A stretch of DNA of 64,000 nt from NCBI RefSeq assembly GCF_022012335.1, contig NZ_JAKLTO010000002.1, positions 496,001 through 560,000 of the forward strand. The letters run 5' to 3'. This document shows positions 51,080-60,600 of this stretch, in pieces; positions within the stretch are counted from its first letter, which is position 1; each line of letters begins with the position of its first letter. The notes beneath the pieces are model-generated. The model ran no database searches and had not been told where the DNA came from. It saw only the letters and a program-made list of their open reading frames with translations. Source of the stretch: Flavobacterium sp. SM15. Lineage in GTDB: Bacteria; Bacteroidota; Bacteroidia; Flavobacteriales; Flavobacteriaceae. A program made the translations under genes and the position numbers.

Positions 51080-52180
51080 ATGCAGAACGTCCCGCTCAAA
51101 GCAATCGGAAAACTGTTCCTGAAACTGGGACTGATTGCTTTCGGCGGACCGGCTGCTCACATCGCCATAATGCGCGACGAGGTAGTTCGCAAACGCAATT
51201 GGATGAGTGACAGTCATTTTCTAGATTTGGTGGGCGCCACTAATTTAATCCCGGGGCCAAACAGCACCGAACTTGCCATTCATTTAGGCAAAGAAAAAGG
51301 CGGCTGGAAGGGATTGCTTCTTGCTGGACTGTGTTTTATACTTCCGGCAGTTTTTATTACGCTTGGCTTTGCGTATCTGTACAAAATTTACGGACAACTT
51401 CCTGAGATTCAACCTTTCCTTTATGGTATTAAACCTGCTATACTTGCGATTATTCTTTCTGCAATATATCCTTTAGCAAAAACTTCCCTGAAATCAAATT
51501 TTTTGATTGGAATTGGGATTCTTGCTTTACTTGCTGCTTTTTTTGGAGCGAATGAAATACTGATCCTTTTCGGATTTGGAATTTTAGGCTTGACAATCAA
51601 GTACTTTCAATCCAACAAGAATCGAGTTAACTGCCTTGTCCCTTTAAGTCTGGCAACCGTGAGCAATTCCAAACTCTTTTTTATTTTTCTGAAGATTGGC
51701 TCGATTTTATACGGAAGTGGGTATGTCCTGTTCGCCTTTTTGGATTCGGAACTCGTGCAAACCGGCTTGCTTCCCCGTCAAACTTTAATCGATGCGATTG
51801 CCGTGGGGCAATTTACCCCAGGCCCTGTATTCTCATCAGTAACCTTTATCGGATATCAAATTAATGGTGGTTTTGGCGCTTTGGTGGCGACCATTGGGAT
51901 ATTTTTACCTTCATTTCTGTTTGTCGCTTTGCTTAATCCTTTGGTAAAGAAAATGCGGGATTCGGAACTTTTCGCCTCATTTTTGGATGCAGTCAATGTA
52001 GCTTCAGTGGCATTAATTCTTGTAATTTGTGTAACGATGGGCAAAGAATCAATTACCGATTGGAAAACAAGTTTGATTATGGTTACCAGTTTATTGATTT
52101 GCTTCGGATATCAAAAAATTAACAGCGTCTGGGTGGTTTTGGGCGGAGCTGGTTTAGGCTATCTGCTAACACTTGTCTGA
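51080..52180 (+). CDS. ChrA family chromate-type transporter
   Basis: A 366-residue membrane protein with two homologous halves. The first has FGGPAAHIAIMRDEVV and LVGATNLIPGPNSTELAIHL, the second YGSGYVLFAFLDSELV and AVGQFTPGPVFSSVTFIG; the paired GPxxT/FTPGP motifs are those of ChrA. It expels chromate in other bacteria, but there is no chrB or resistance gene here, so the substrate is open. It follows aspartate kinase by four bases. Confidence 0.93.
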   Translation: MQNVPLKAIGKLFLKLGLIAFGGPAAHIAIMRDEVVRKRNWMSDSHFLDLVGATNLIPGPNSTELAIHLGKEKGGWKGLLLAGLCFILPAVFITLGFAYLYKIYGQLPEIQPFLYGIKPAILAIILSAIYPLAKTSLKSNFLIGIGILALLAAFFGANEILILFGFGILGLTIKYFQSNKNRVNCLVPLSLATVSNSKLFFIFLKIGSILYGSGYVLFAFLDSELVQTGLLPRQTLIDAIAVGQFTPGPVFSSVTFIGYQINGGFGALVATIGIFLPSFLFVALLNPLVKKMRDSELFASFLDAVNVASVALILVICVTMGKESITDWKTSLIMVTSLLICFGYQKINSVWVVLGGAGLGYLLTLV

Positions 52181-52238
52181 TTCGCCTAAAAAATCTCGAT
52201 TAATTACACTACTTTTGAAGTTTCGGAGTTATTACTGT

Positions 52239-55200
52239 ATGCTGAAAAAAATACTTTTTTGGATTCTAATCGGTTTTTTTTCAAGAGGATGGGCTCAGGA
52301 AAACAACTCGCTTTACCATTCCAAAAAAATAACCGCAACAGATTCTATTGCCTCAATTGACAGCGTAAGCATCAACAAAGAGTTTTTCAAAATCCTTGAT
52401 AAAACAGGAACTGAAATCGATACCAGTTTCTATACCGTTGATTTTCAAAAAGGAACGCTTCGTTTCAAGAATAAATTTCAAAGTTCAGACACCTTAACGA
52501 TTCGTTACCTTAAATTTCCAGAGTTTCTTACCAAAAAATACAGTATTTACGATAAAAGCCGAATAGTCAGTAATGAAGCCGGCCAGCAATTGTACCAGAT
52601 TTCGCGTGACCCCATTAACACCTTCAAACCTTTTGACGGGCTAAATACTTCCGGAAGCATCACTCGTGGAGTTACCGTGGGAAACAACCAAAACACCACC
52701 GTGAATTCGAATCTGGATTTACAGATTACCGGAAAAATTTCAGAGAAAGTAAGCCTTAGAGCCTCGCTTCAGGACAGCAACATCCCTTTACAGGAAGGAG
52801 GGTATTCACAAAAACTCGATGAATTCGATCAGATTTTCGTAGAACTGTATTCCGACAGTTGGGCAATTCGCGCCGGAGACTTATTTCTCGAAAACCGCCA
52901 GTCCCGTTTTCTGAATTTCAACAAAAAAGTACAAGGGCTTTCCACCCATTTTGCCTTCGGGAAACCTGAAAGTAAGACCGATGTTTTTGCAGCCGGCGCC
53001 ATTGTTCGAGGGCAATACGCACGAAGTACATTTACCGGACAGGAAGGAAATCAAGGGCCGTATAAGCTCAAAGGACCAAACGGAGAACTATTTGTACTGG
53101 TAATTTCAGGATCGGAACGGGTTTACGTGAATGGGATTTTATTAGAACGCGGAGAAAACAATGACTACATTATCGATTATAATGCAGGCGAACTTCGTTT
53201 TACTTCGCTTTTTCCTATTACTTCCGAAATGCGAATTAATGTGGAATATCAGTATTCCGACCGCAATTTTACCCGTTTTGTCACCTATGGAGGTCTTAAC
53301 CATGAAAGAGAAAAATGGAGTCTTAGCGGTTATGTCTATTCTGAAAATGATGTAAAAAACCAGCCGCTACAACAAAACTTATCGCCCGAACAAGCACAAG
53401 TTCTGGTTCAGGCCGGAGACAATCCTGAGCTGATGACAGCGCCATCTGCCTATCCGGATACCTATTCCGAGAATAAAATTTTGTACAAAAAAGTGCTGCT
53501 AGGTGGTGTGGAAGTATTTGAGTATTCGAACAATCCAGCCGATGCATTATTCAATGTAAAATTCACCTTAGTCGGAAATAATCTGGGGAATTATGTTTTA
53601 CAAAGCAATCAGGCCATTGGCCGCATCTACAAATACGTTGCTCCAGTATCGGGAATCCCGCAAGGAAATTATGAACCGATCACCCGTTTAATTCCACCAA
53701 CAAAAATTCAGATTGCCACAATTTTAGGTAAATTCAGCCCAAATGAAAAAACGAATATTGCGTTTGAAACGGGAATCAGCAATAACGACCTAAACCTTTT
53801 CTCCTCTCTTGACGACAACAACAACAAAGGTCTCGCCGGAAAAATAAATGCCCGTCAGCGTTTGTTTACCGAAAAATGGAAGGTAGACGCTTTTGCCGAT
53901 TATCAGTTAATACAAAAACAATTTCGCACCATTGAACGACTCTTCAACATTGAATTTAGCCGGGACTGGAACCTTTCGAATCCTTTAGGAAATCAAAGTT
54001 TATTGGTTACCGGTTTGAATTTTGAACTTCCTCAAAAAGGCAGTGCAAGTTATCAGTTGGAAAAACTTGATTTTTCAGAAAGTTTCACAGGAACTCGTCA
54101 TGTGTTAAACGGAAGCTTTAGATTCAACAATTGGGCTTTGATCAGCAATAACAGTGCCTTGAAAAGTGACGGCACATTGAGCGAGTCCAAATTTATTCGT
54201 AGCCAGTCCCGAGGAAAATACCATTTCAAAAAGAATTGGATTGGAGGAAGTTTCAGAACTGAAGACAATCAGGAAAAAGTCAAGGAAACAAATCAGTTCT
54301 CTGCTTTAAGCCAGCGTTTTAATGAAGTTGGAGCATTTATCGGGCGAGGTGACAGCACTAAAGTTTACATGGAATTAGGTTATCTGAACCGAATCAACGA
54401 CAGTGTGCAAAGTGGAAAAATCCAAAAAGTGAACACCTCAAACTCGTATTACTTCAAATCAAAATTAATTCAGAATGAAAAAAGCGATTTGTCGGTATTT
54501 GTAAATTACCGAAAACTTAAATTTGAAGATCCAGCCCGAAGAGATGAACCTTCACTGAATTCACGACTACTATACAACGACCAGTACTTCAACCAATTAA
54601 TCCAACTGGGCTCGACCTATGAAAATACTTCGGGAACCATTGCCCAACAAGAATTCACTTACCTGGAAGTAAACCCAGGGCAAGGTGTTTATATGTGGAA
54701 CGATTACAACGGCAACGGCATTCAGGAATTACAGGAATTTGAAGTGGCACAGTTTCCTGATCAGGCCAAATACGTACGGGTATTTTTGCCCAATCAGGTT
54801 TTTGTGAAAACACATCAAAACCGGTTTTCGCTTTCGCTTAACTTAAATCCGGGGAGATGGCAAAATGAGACAGGCTTTAAAAAATTCCTCTCTTATTTTT
54901 ACGATCAAGCTTCGTTTTTAATGGACCGCAAGATTTTACGTCAAGGCGATAATTTTGATTTGAATCCGTTCTCGAGCAGTGAAAAAGACTTGTTAGGACT
55001 TAATTCCAATTTTAGAAACAGTTTGTTTTACAACCGAGGCAAACAGCGCCATTCGGTAACCTATTCCTTTCTTACCAATCGGGCCAAAACCCTTTTATCA
55101 GCTGGTTCACAGGAGAATCAAAGTGTTAGCCATCAAATACAGTATGCGCATTTGGTTCAGAAGTTATGGCTTTTCGGATTTAATGGAAAAACAATCAACA

Positions 55201-55643
55201 ATAAAGTTACTTCCGAGAATTATCCGAGCAAAAATTTTGATTTGAAAGGGTATCAACTGGCTCCAAAAATTTCGTACCTCTTTTCGCAAAATGCAGCCTG
55301 GGATGTTTTTTATGAATTTCAATCGAAGGAAAACACCATTAACGCACTGGAGACCCTTTATCAACAACGATTAGGAACTTCCTTTAATTATTCTTCGGAG
55401 AAAAAATTGTCGGCCAATGGTGAATTTTCCTTTTACCAAAATGAGTTTAACGGAAACGCATTGTCTCCGGTAGCCTTTCAGATGCTCGAAGGATTACAGC
55501 CCGGCAAAAACATGACCTGGCGTTTATTGCTGCAGAAAAACTTAACCCAATACCTCGATGTCAATGTAAACTATCAGGGAAGAAAGAGCGAAACTAGCAA
55601 AACCATTCATACCGGAAGCATTCAATTGCGCGCCTATTTTTAA
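52239..55643 (+). CDS. Large outer-membrane beta-barrel protein of unknown function
   Basis: A 1134-residue exported protein from the ATG giving MLKKILFWILIGFFSRGWAQ; an earlier TTG would overlap chrA and gives no signal. A soluble N-terminal part to about residue 130 is followed by GLNTSGSITRGVTVGNNQNT, strand-rich sequence and the block SGSERVYVNGILLERGENND with DYIIDYNAGELRF, which also appears in very large Bacteroidota outer-membrane proteins. The rest is dense beta-strand sequence ending SIQLRAYF with terminal Phe. No plug or TonB box is seen. Its role is unknown; a secretion or adhesin-like pore is speculative. Confidence 0.8.
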   Translation: MLKKILFWILIGFFSRGWAQENNSLYHSKKITATDSIASIDSVSINKEFFKILDKTGTEIDTSFYTVDFQKGTLRFKNKFQSSDTLTIRYLKFPEFLTKKYSIYDKSRIVSNEAGQQLYQISRDPINTFKPFDGLNTSGSITRGVTVGNNQNTTVNSNLDLQITGKISEKVSLRASLQDSNIPLQEGGYSQKLDEFDQIFVELYSDSWAIRAGDLFLENRQSRFLNFNKKVQGLSTHFAFGKPESKTDVFAAGAIVRGQYARSTFTGQEGNQGPYKLKGPNGELFVLVISGSERVYVNGILLERGENNDYIIDYNAGELRFTSLFPITSEMRINVEYQYSDRNFTRFVTYGGLNHEREKWSLSGYVYSENDVKNQPLQQNLSPEQAQVLVQAGDNPELMTAPSAYPDTYSENKILYKKVLLGGVEVFEYSNNPADALFNVKFTLVGNNLGNYVLQSNQAIGRIYKYVAPVSGIPQGNYEPITRLIPPTKIQIATILGKFSPNEKTNIAFETGISNNDLNLFSSLDDNNNKGLAGKINARQRLFTEKWKVDAFADYQLIQKQFRTIERLFNIEFSRDWNLSNPLGNQSLLVTGLNFELPQKGSASYQLEKLDFSESFTGTRHVLNGSFRFNNWALISNNSALKSDGTLSESKFIRSQSRGKYHFKKNWIGGSFRTEDNQEKVKETNQFSALSQRFNEVGAFIGRGDSTKVYMELGYLNRINDSVQSGKIQKVNTSNSYYFKSKLIQNEKSDLSVFVNYRKLKFEDPARRDEPSLNSRLLYNDQYFNQLIQLGSTYENTSGTIAQQEFTYLEVNPGQGVYMWNDYNGNGIQELQEFEVAQFPDQAKYVRVFLPNQVFVKTHQNRFSLSLNLNPGRWQNETGFKKFLSYFYDQASFLMDRKILRQGDNFDLNPFSSSEKDLLGLNSNFRNSLFYNRGKQRHSVTYSFLTNRAKTLLSAGSQENQSVSHQIQYAHLVQKLWLFGFNGKTINNKVTSENYPSKNFDLKGYQLAPKISYLFSQNAAWDVFYEFQSKENTINALETLYQQRLGTSFNYSSEKKLSANGEFSFYQNEFNGNALSPVAFQMLEGLQPGKNMTWRLLLQKNLTQYLDVNVNYQGRKSETSKTIHTGSIQLRAYF

Positions 55644-55707
55644 GGAACATGTTTTTTGAAATCCTTTTTTTCATAACTTTAATAGTGTAAACCAATACTT
55701 TAAAAAA

Positions 55708-56250
55708 ATGAAACGATTATTTTTATTAGTTACCGCATTGCTGCTTTCTGTAGGAATGTCTGCTCAGGAAACTGAAGTAAAAAAAACAACCCGTAAGGCC
55801 AAAGCCAAAACCGAGAAATCGGTAAAAGAAGCCGAAAGCAAAACGGAAAAGGCAACCAAAAAAACGAAAGAGAAAGCAGATGATGCGGTTAAAAAAACCA
55901 AAGCTAAAGTGAAAGACAACTCCGCTTCTGCTGTGGGAGATGCTAAATCGGATGCGGGAAAAGCGAAATCTAAAGTAAATAAAGCAGATGCTAAAGTAAA
56001 AGACGAAGCACACAGCGGTGAAAGCAAAACACAAAAAGCCAAAACCATGGCCAATAAAGCAGACGCCAAAGTTAAAGACGAAGCTAAAAGCGTTCCGAAA
56101 AAAGTAAAAGAAAAAGCAAGCAATGAAAAAGCTCCGAAAGTTGCCGACAAAGTAACCGGAGAATACAACGGAAAAAAAGTGTACACCGGGCCTCGAGGCG
56201 GTAAGTATTACATCAATTCCAACGGAAACAAAACGTATATTCAGGATTAA
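55708..56250 (+). CDS. Secreted lysine/alanine-rich repeat protein with PBCV-type basic adaptor end
   Basis: A 180-residue protein with a signal peptide ending MSAQ. Residues about 25-140 are a highly charged coil with near 11-residue repeats such as KADAKVKDEA (seen twice as NKADAKVKDEA), typical of LEA-like or histone-H1-like proteins. The last 30 residues (GEYNGKKVYTGPRGGKYYIN then SNGNKTYIQD) match a short domain I know as the PBCV basic adaptor domain. It is monocistronic with a strong terminator. Location outside the cytoplasm is unusual for a DNA-binding-like composition; function unknown. Confidence 0.82.
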   Translation: MKRLFLLVTALLLSVGMSAQETEVKKTTRKAKAKTEKSVKEAESKTEKATKKTKEKADDAVKKTKAKVKDNSASAVGDAKSDAGKAKSKVNKADAKVKDEAHSGESKTQKAKTMANKADAKVKDEAKSVPKKVKEKASNEKAPKVADKVTGEYNGKKVYTGPRGGKYYINSNGNKTYIQD

Positions 56251-56267
56251 ACACTCTAAACTAAAGG

Positions 56268-56298
56268 AAGACCGCAACCAAAAATTGCGGTCTTTTTA
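56268..56298 (+). terminator. Terminator of the lysine/alanine-rich protein gene
   Basis: AAGACCGCAA and TTGCGGTCTT pair around a 5-base loop and lead into a T-run. Confidence 0.9.
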
Positions 56299-56362
56299 CA
56301 CCTCAACTTTTCTAAAAACAAGAAACTCAATCCTTGTTTTTTATTTAAATTGCAAATAAAAA

Positions 56363-57229
56363 ATGCGCACCATTGGCTCTTTCTCCGCTTTGTGTTTTCT
56401 CTTTCTTTTTTCTTTTTGTATGTCTAAAGAAGAGCCGGAAACTCTGTTCAAATTACCTAAAAAACTAAAGGAAATTTCAGGAATGGAATATTCTTCCAAG
56501 TTACTTTGGGCCATAGCAGACAGCGGAAATGAGAACGAACTGTATCAATTAAATGCTAAGGGAGAAATTACCCATACTTTAAAAATAACGGATGCCCAAA
56601 ACATCGATTGGGAAGATTTGGCCGCAGATCCAAAAGGCAATCTGTACATAGGGGATTTCGGCAACAACGATAACAAGCGAACCGATTTAGCCATTTATGC
56701 CATCAGTAAAGACTCTTTAAGCAAAAATGAATCTCGTTCCGTAGCGAAAATTCGTTTCAGTTATCCGCAGCAAAAAGAATTTCCGCCCAAAAAAACGGAA
56801 TTGTGGTACGATGTGGAAGCTTTTGTGGTCTACAAAGACCACTTTTACCTGTTCACCAAAAACCGCAGCAAAAAATTTGACGGCACCACTTTACTGTACC
56901 GCGTTCCAAATCGTCCCGGAACTCATGCTGCCACTTTACTCGGATCCTATAAAACCCACGCCGATTATAACAACAATGCCATAACCGGAGCAGCAATTAG
57001 CCCCGATCAAAGTAAAATAGTCCTGTTAAGCCACAGTAAAATTTGGCTTTTTGAAGCGTTTACTTCCGATAATTTCTTTCAGGGAAAAGACACCGAACTG
57101 TCCTTAAAGCACTATTCTCAAAAAGAAGCAGTTACTTTTAAAGACAATTCGACGCTTTGGATTGCCGACGAAAAAGTAAAAAAATCCGGTGGCAATGTGT
57201 ATCAGTTCTCTCTTAAAAACTTAAACTAA
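56363..57229 (+). CDS. Exported beta-propeller-like protein
   Basis: A 288-residue protein with a signal sequence MRTIGSFSALCFLFLFSFC, where Cys19 follows a weak lipobox. Repeated blade-like units (EISGMEYSSKLLWAIADSGNE, LAADPKGNLYIGDFGNND, GAAISPDQSKIVLLSHSKIW, SLWIADEKVKKSGG) suggest a small beta-propeller related to SdiA-regulated or esterase-like phytase domains. No catalytic residues are clear. Its last nine bases overlap the convergent osmC gene. Confidence 0.78.
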   Translation: MRTIGSFSALCFLFLFSFCMSKEEPETLFKLPKKLKEISGMEYSSKLLWAIADSGNENELYQLNAKGEITHTLKITDAQNIDWEDLAADPKGNLYIGDFGNNDNKRTDLAIYAISKDSLSKNESRSVAKIRFSYPQQKEFPPKKTELWYDVEAFVVYKDHFYLFTKNRSKKFDGTTLLYRVPNRPGTHAATLLGSYKTHADYNNNAITGAAISPDQSKIVLLSHSKIWLFEAFTSDNFFQGKDTELSLKHYSQKEAVTFKDNSTLWIADEKVKKSGGNVYQFSLKNLN

Positions 57230-57637
57230 AGTAGCCGACAAAACGATTTCGGTGTTCAGCAATTTTGAAATCGGACAAATTTCTTTGGCTTTTTTAGCGG
57301 TTTGCTGAAATTCATCGTTACTGATTCCCGGAACGCTCCCTTTTAAATCCAGATGAATTTGCACTATCGCGCCGTCTTCGAAAGTTACCTTAGCTTCCGT
57401 ATCTAAATTTTCTGGCGTATACCCTTCTCCGCTCAATAAAAAACTCAACTGCATGGTAAAACAACCTGCATGAGCTGCTGCAACCAGTTCTTCCGGATTG
57501 GTTCCAACCCCTTCCTCAAAACGACTTTTAAAGGAATATTGCGTATTGTTTAACGTAGTACTTTGTGTGGAAACGGTTCCTTTTCCTTCCATTCCGGTTC
57601 CTTTCCAGTTGGCGCTGCCTCTTCTTGTAAATTTCAT
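57221..57637 (-). CDS. OsmC family peroxiredoxin-like protein
   Basis: A 138-residue protein with the two reactive cysteines in AAAHAGCFTMQLSFLL and AKEICPISKLL, the OsmC/Ohr pair that reduces organic peroxides; the GTVSTQSTTLNN start of the first strand region is OsmC-like. Cytosolic. Convergent with the propeller gene by a nine-base overlap; 29 bases downstream of the phosphoesterase gene on the same strand. Confidence 0.93.
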   Translation of the reverse strand: MKFTRRGSANWKGTGMEGKGTVSTQSTTLNNTQYSFKSRFEEGVGTNPEELVAAAHAGCFTMQLSFLLSGEGYTPENLDTEAKVTFEDGAIVQIHLDLKGSVPGISNDEFQQTAKKAKEICPISKLLNTEIVLSATLV

Positions 57638-57666
57638 GATGTTATGTGTTTGAATTAATAATCTTT

Positions 57667-60600
57667 TTAAAAACCAAAGCCCAGACCAAAGGCAATTCGG
57701 TTACCATCCGAGCTGTTAAAAAACGTCAATCGGGCGGTGACGGCATTTAGTCCGTTAAGCCAAACTCCACCTCCAACCGACTGATGCCATTTGTTGGAAG
57801 TTTCTCCGTCTAGCCATACGCGCCCATAATCATAACCCGTCAAAAGCCCATAACTCATCGGCACTAAACTCTGACGGATTTTACCCACTTCCCAACGCAA
57901 ATCGGAACTCTGAAAAAAAGACTGCTTCCCCAGGAAACGCTGGTTGCGGAATCCGCGTAAATCGTAATCCCCACCTAAAGTTGCTCCTTGATAAAACTCA
58001 TAATTGTTGTTCAATACGGCTTTTCCTTTAAAAAGCGTCCCAAACACTAATTTTCCGTTAGTGTTAATTTTATGACTGACCCCGTAGCTTGCCTCCAGAT
58101 AAGGAAAATTCCGTTTCATATCAGAAAGGTTTGTTTTCCAACTTGCCAAAACCGAAAAACTCATTCCCATGGTAGGCTTGGAAACATTATCGTAATTCTC
58201 AAAACCGTATTTCAAATCAAGGTTTGCAAATTGTTGGTACTCAAAAACCTTCGGGTTTACCGCATAAGGCATATTCACAAAACGATTGTGCGTGCTTTCC
58301 ACCTCAACATTTTCAAAACCGGCCTTAATTTGGATATCACCGCCGTTCTTACCCATTTTATGAAGCGAAGGTGTAACTTTAAAAATCTGAATTTTTACCC
58401 GGTTGTAATCCATTCCAAAAACATCGTCCTGATTTTGAGTTTCGTTTCCGTACCCAAAATAATTAATGCTGAAATTTGGTGTGGTGTATCGTGCATCCAA
58501 TTCGAAATTCCATTTTCCGATCGCATTGGCAAACACGCCGTTGTAAAACAATTCAAAACCTTGAGTCGCAAAAAAGTAATTCCCTTTAAAACTTTGCTTT
58601 TGAGCATACGGATTGTTTACAAAACCATACTTCACAAAATTTATTGCTGCACCTAATTTTACTCCATCATCCGGATTAAAACCAGCCGAAGGAAACAACA
58701 TGGTTGCATTAAAAGTCGGGCGCTTGTAATAATACTCGTTGCGCTCATATTCATCAGAAAGCAACTTTGTAGTACGATGGTCAACTGTAAAGGAATTGCC
58801 TTTGGATTTAAAATCGTGAATCTTGATTTTTTTTCCGTTCTCTACTAAATACGTATCCTGATTTTGTCCTCCGATAAGACGAAGCAGTACGTTGTTCGTT
58901 CCTTTTCCGTTTACTTCAAAAATATCCTCATCGTCCAATCCGTAGATCCAGATTTCTTTGGTTTGTGCTTTATCATATACTTTTGAAAAACGAAGCTCTT
59001 CCTTATCTTTTTTAAGTCGAAGTACTTCAATTTTTGTTTTTCCTTGTGGCAAACGGGTAATCCTAAACTTGTCTTTTTTATCGGTACCTAGTAGCAAAGC
59101 TTTTTTCCCAAGAATTTCACAGTACTTTATCGCAAATTCTTCCAGGCCTTTTTTTCGGGCTTTCAAATTGGTTTTCAATTCCTGAGTGATCACATCGGTG
59201 CTGATTTCTTTAGGAAGATTGGCAAACGCCTTATCGATTTTCTCATCCGAAAGATCCTCTACGAGTTTTTTAGCATAAGTACGCCAAACTTCGGGATCAT
59301 TGTTTTTTATAAAAGCCAAATCCAGTGAATTGGCCGCAAAATTGAACCATTTCACATTCGGAAAGTCTTTTTTGAACGATTTCATGTGTCGTGCTGCCGG
59401 AATGTTTACAATCAAGCTGAGTAAATTACCGTCGATTTTGGCAAAAGCCTGATCCCTATCTCTAGGAATTGGTTTGTAGATTACTTTATCGCCTTGAAGA
59501 TATTCCGCCCAACGCCATTGATCGGCGTGCCGGTCCCAATCCCCGATTAGCATATCAAAAAGACGTGCTTTAATATAGGCTTCTTCGTCCACCTGATACT
59601 TTTCATCTTTGCGGATGTTTGCTAAAAGATCGTCGGTACCAATAATTGCATCAGGCTTGCCGAAACTCGCTACGTCTTTTTGCTCATCGGTCGGACGCTC
59701 TTCTATCATATACAATTCATCACCAAAACCATTATTGTAATTCCCTAATGCAACTTGTTTAGGAATGTAAACCAACTTCGGATTGGAATGAAAAACGCCC
59801 GCTGACTCGGCTAAATCCCCAATAATGAAAGGAGTATAAGGGTGAGCTGTTGTATAATAATCGTAAATAAACTGTTCGGCTATTGTATTTTTGAACTCAC
59901 TTTCGACATTCTGATCTTTAAAGGCCACGGTTTGCAAAAAACGGGAAGCACTTTTTTTCAGGGCGCGCATCACATATTCTTTACCTTCCTTATTTTTAAG
60001 ACGTAACGACAACGACTGATGGCCTCCACCGGCAATTGTCGGTTTTACCCTTCCGTAAAGTGTATCGAGTAAAACTACAGGAGCCTCAACGGGTGTACTG
60101 TAATACTCACGATAATGTTTTCCCCATAAAAACTTGTAAAACCCGCTTTTAGAGGTCATTTCTTTGGAATAAATTGAAGCGGTAACCGTTTTATTTTCCG
60201 GTTTTGGATACGATTGTTCTTTATTGTTTTGGGTTGTAATTGCTGTGTGAGCAAAAAGCTCTTGTTCCTGATTGTTATCTGAAGAGAAAAAACGCACTAC
60301 CGAACTGCCGTTTTCTTTTACCTGAACCATGACGTAACCATGTCCACCGTAAGAAAAATTAGTCGGATAGATCGCGCGTGCTGCCTCTTTTTTTGAAGCC
60401 GAACCACTAACCACCTGCTTAATTCCTTCGTATTCGATGTACTGCAAATTGTGTTCGTGTCCTGAAACCACAAGTACGTTTTCCTTATTCTGGATCATTG
60501 GCATAAAACGCTTTACAAACGCCTGATACTGCTTATTCTGAAGGTCTTGTGGGCTTATTCCCGAAGTTTTTCTAAGCAGGTTGATGTAAGAACCTAAAAC

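Noticed and set aside
51080..52180. Chromate resistance island
   Set aside because: Single ChrA-type transporter without chrB or mobile genes, in an otherwise ordinary core region.
55726..56277. Long open frame on the minus strand opposite the lysine/alanine-rich gene
   Set aside because: It is a shadow of lysine-codon bias on the plus strand, giving an implausible Phe/Cys-rich protein; the plus strand has a signal peptide, domain end and terminator.
58072..58656. 194-codon plus-strand frame inside the phosphoesterase fusion gene
   Set aside because: It lies entirely inside a long gene with motif support; the translation has no domain and is Ile/Lys-rich as expected for an antisense shadow.
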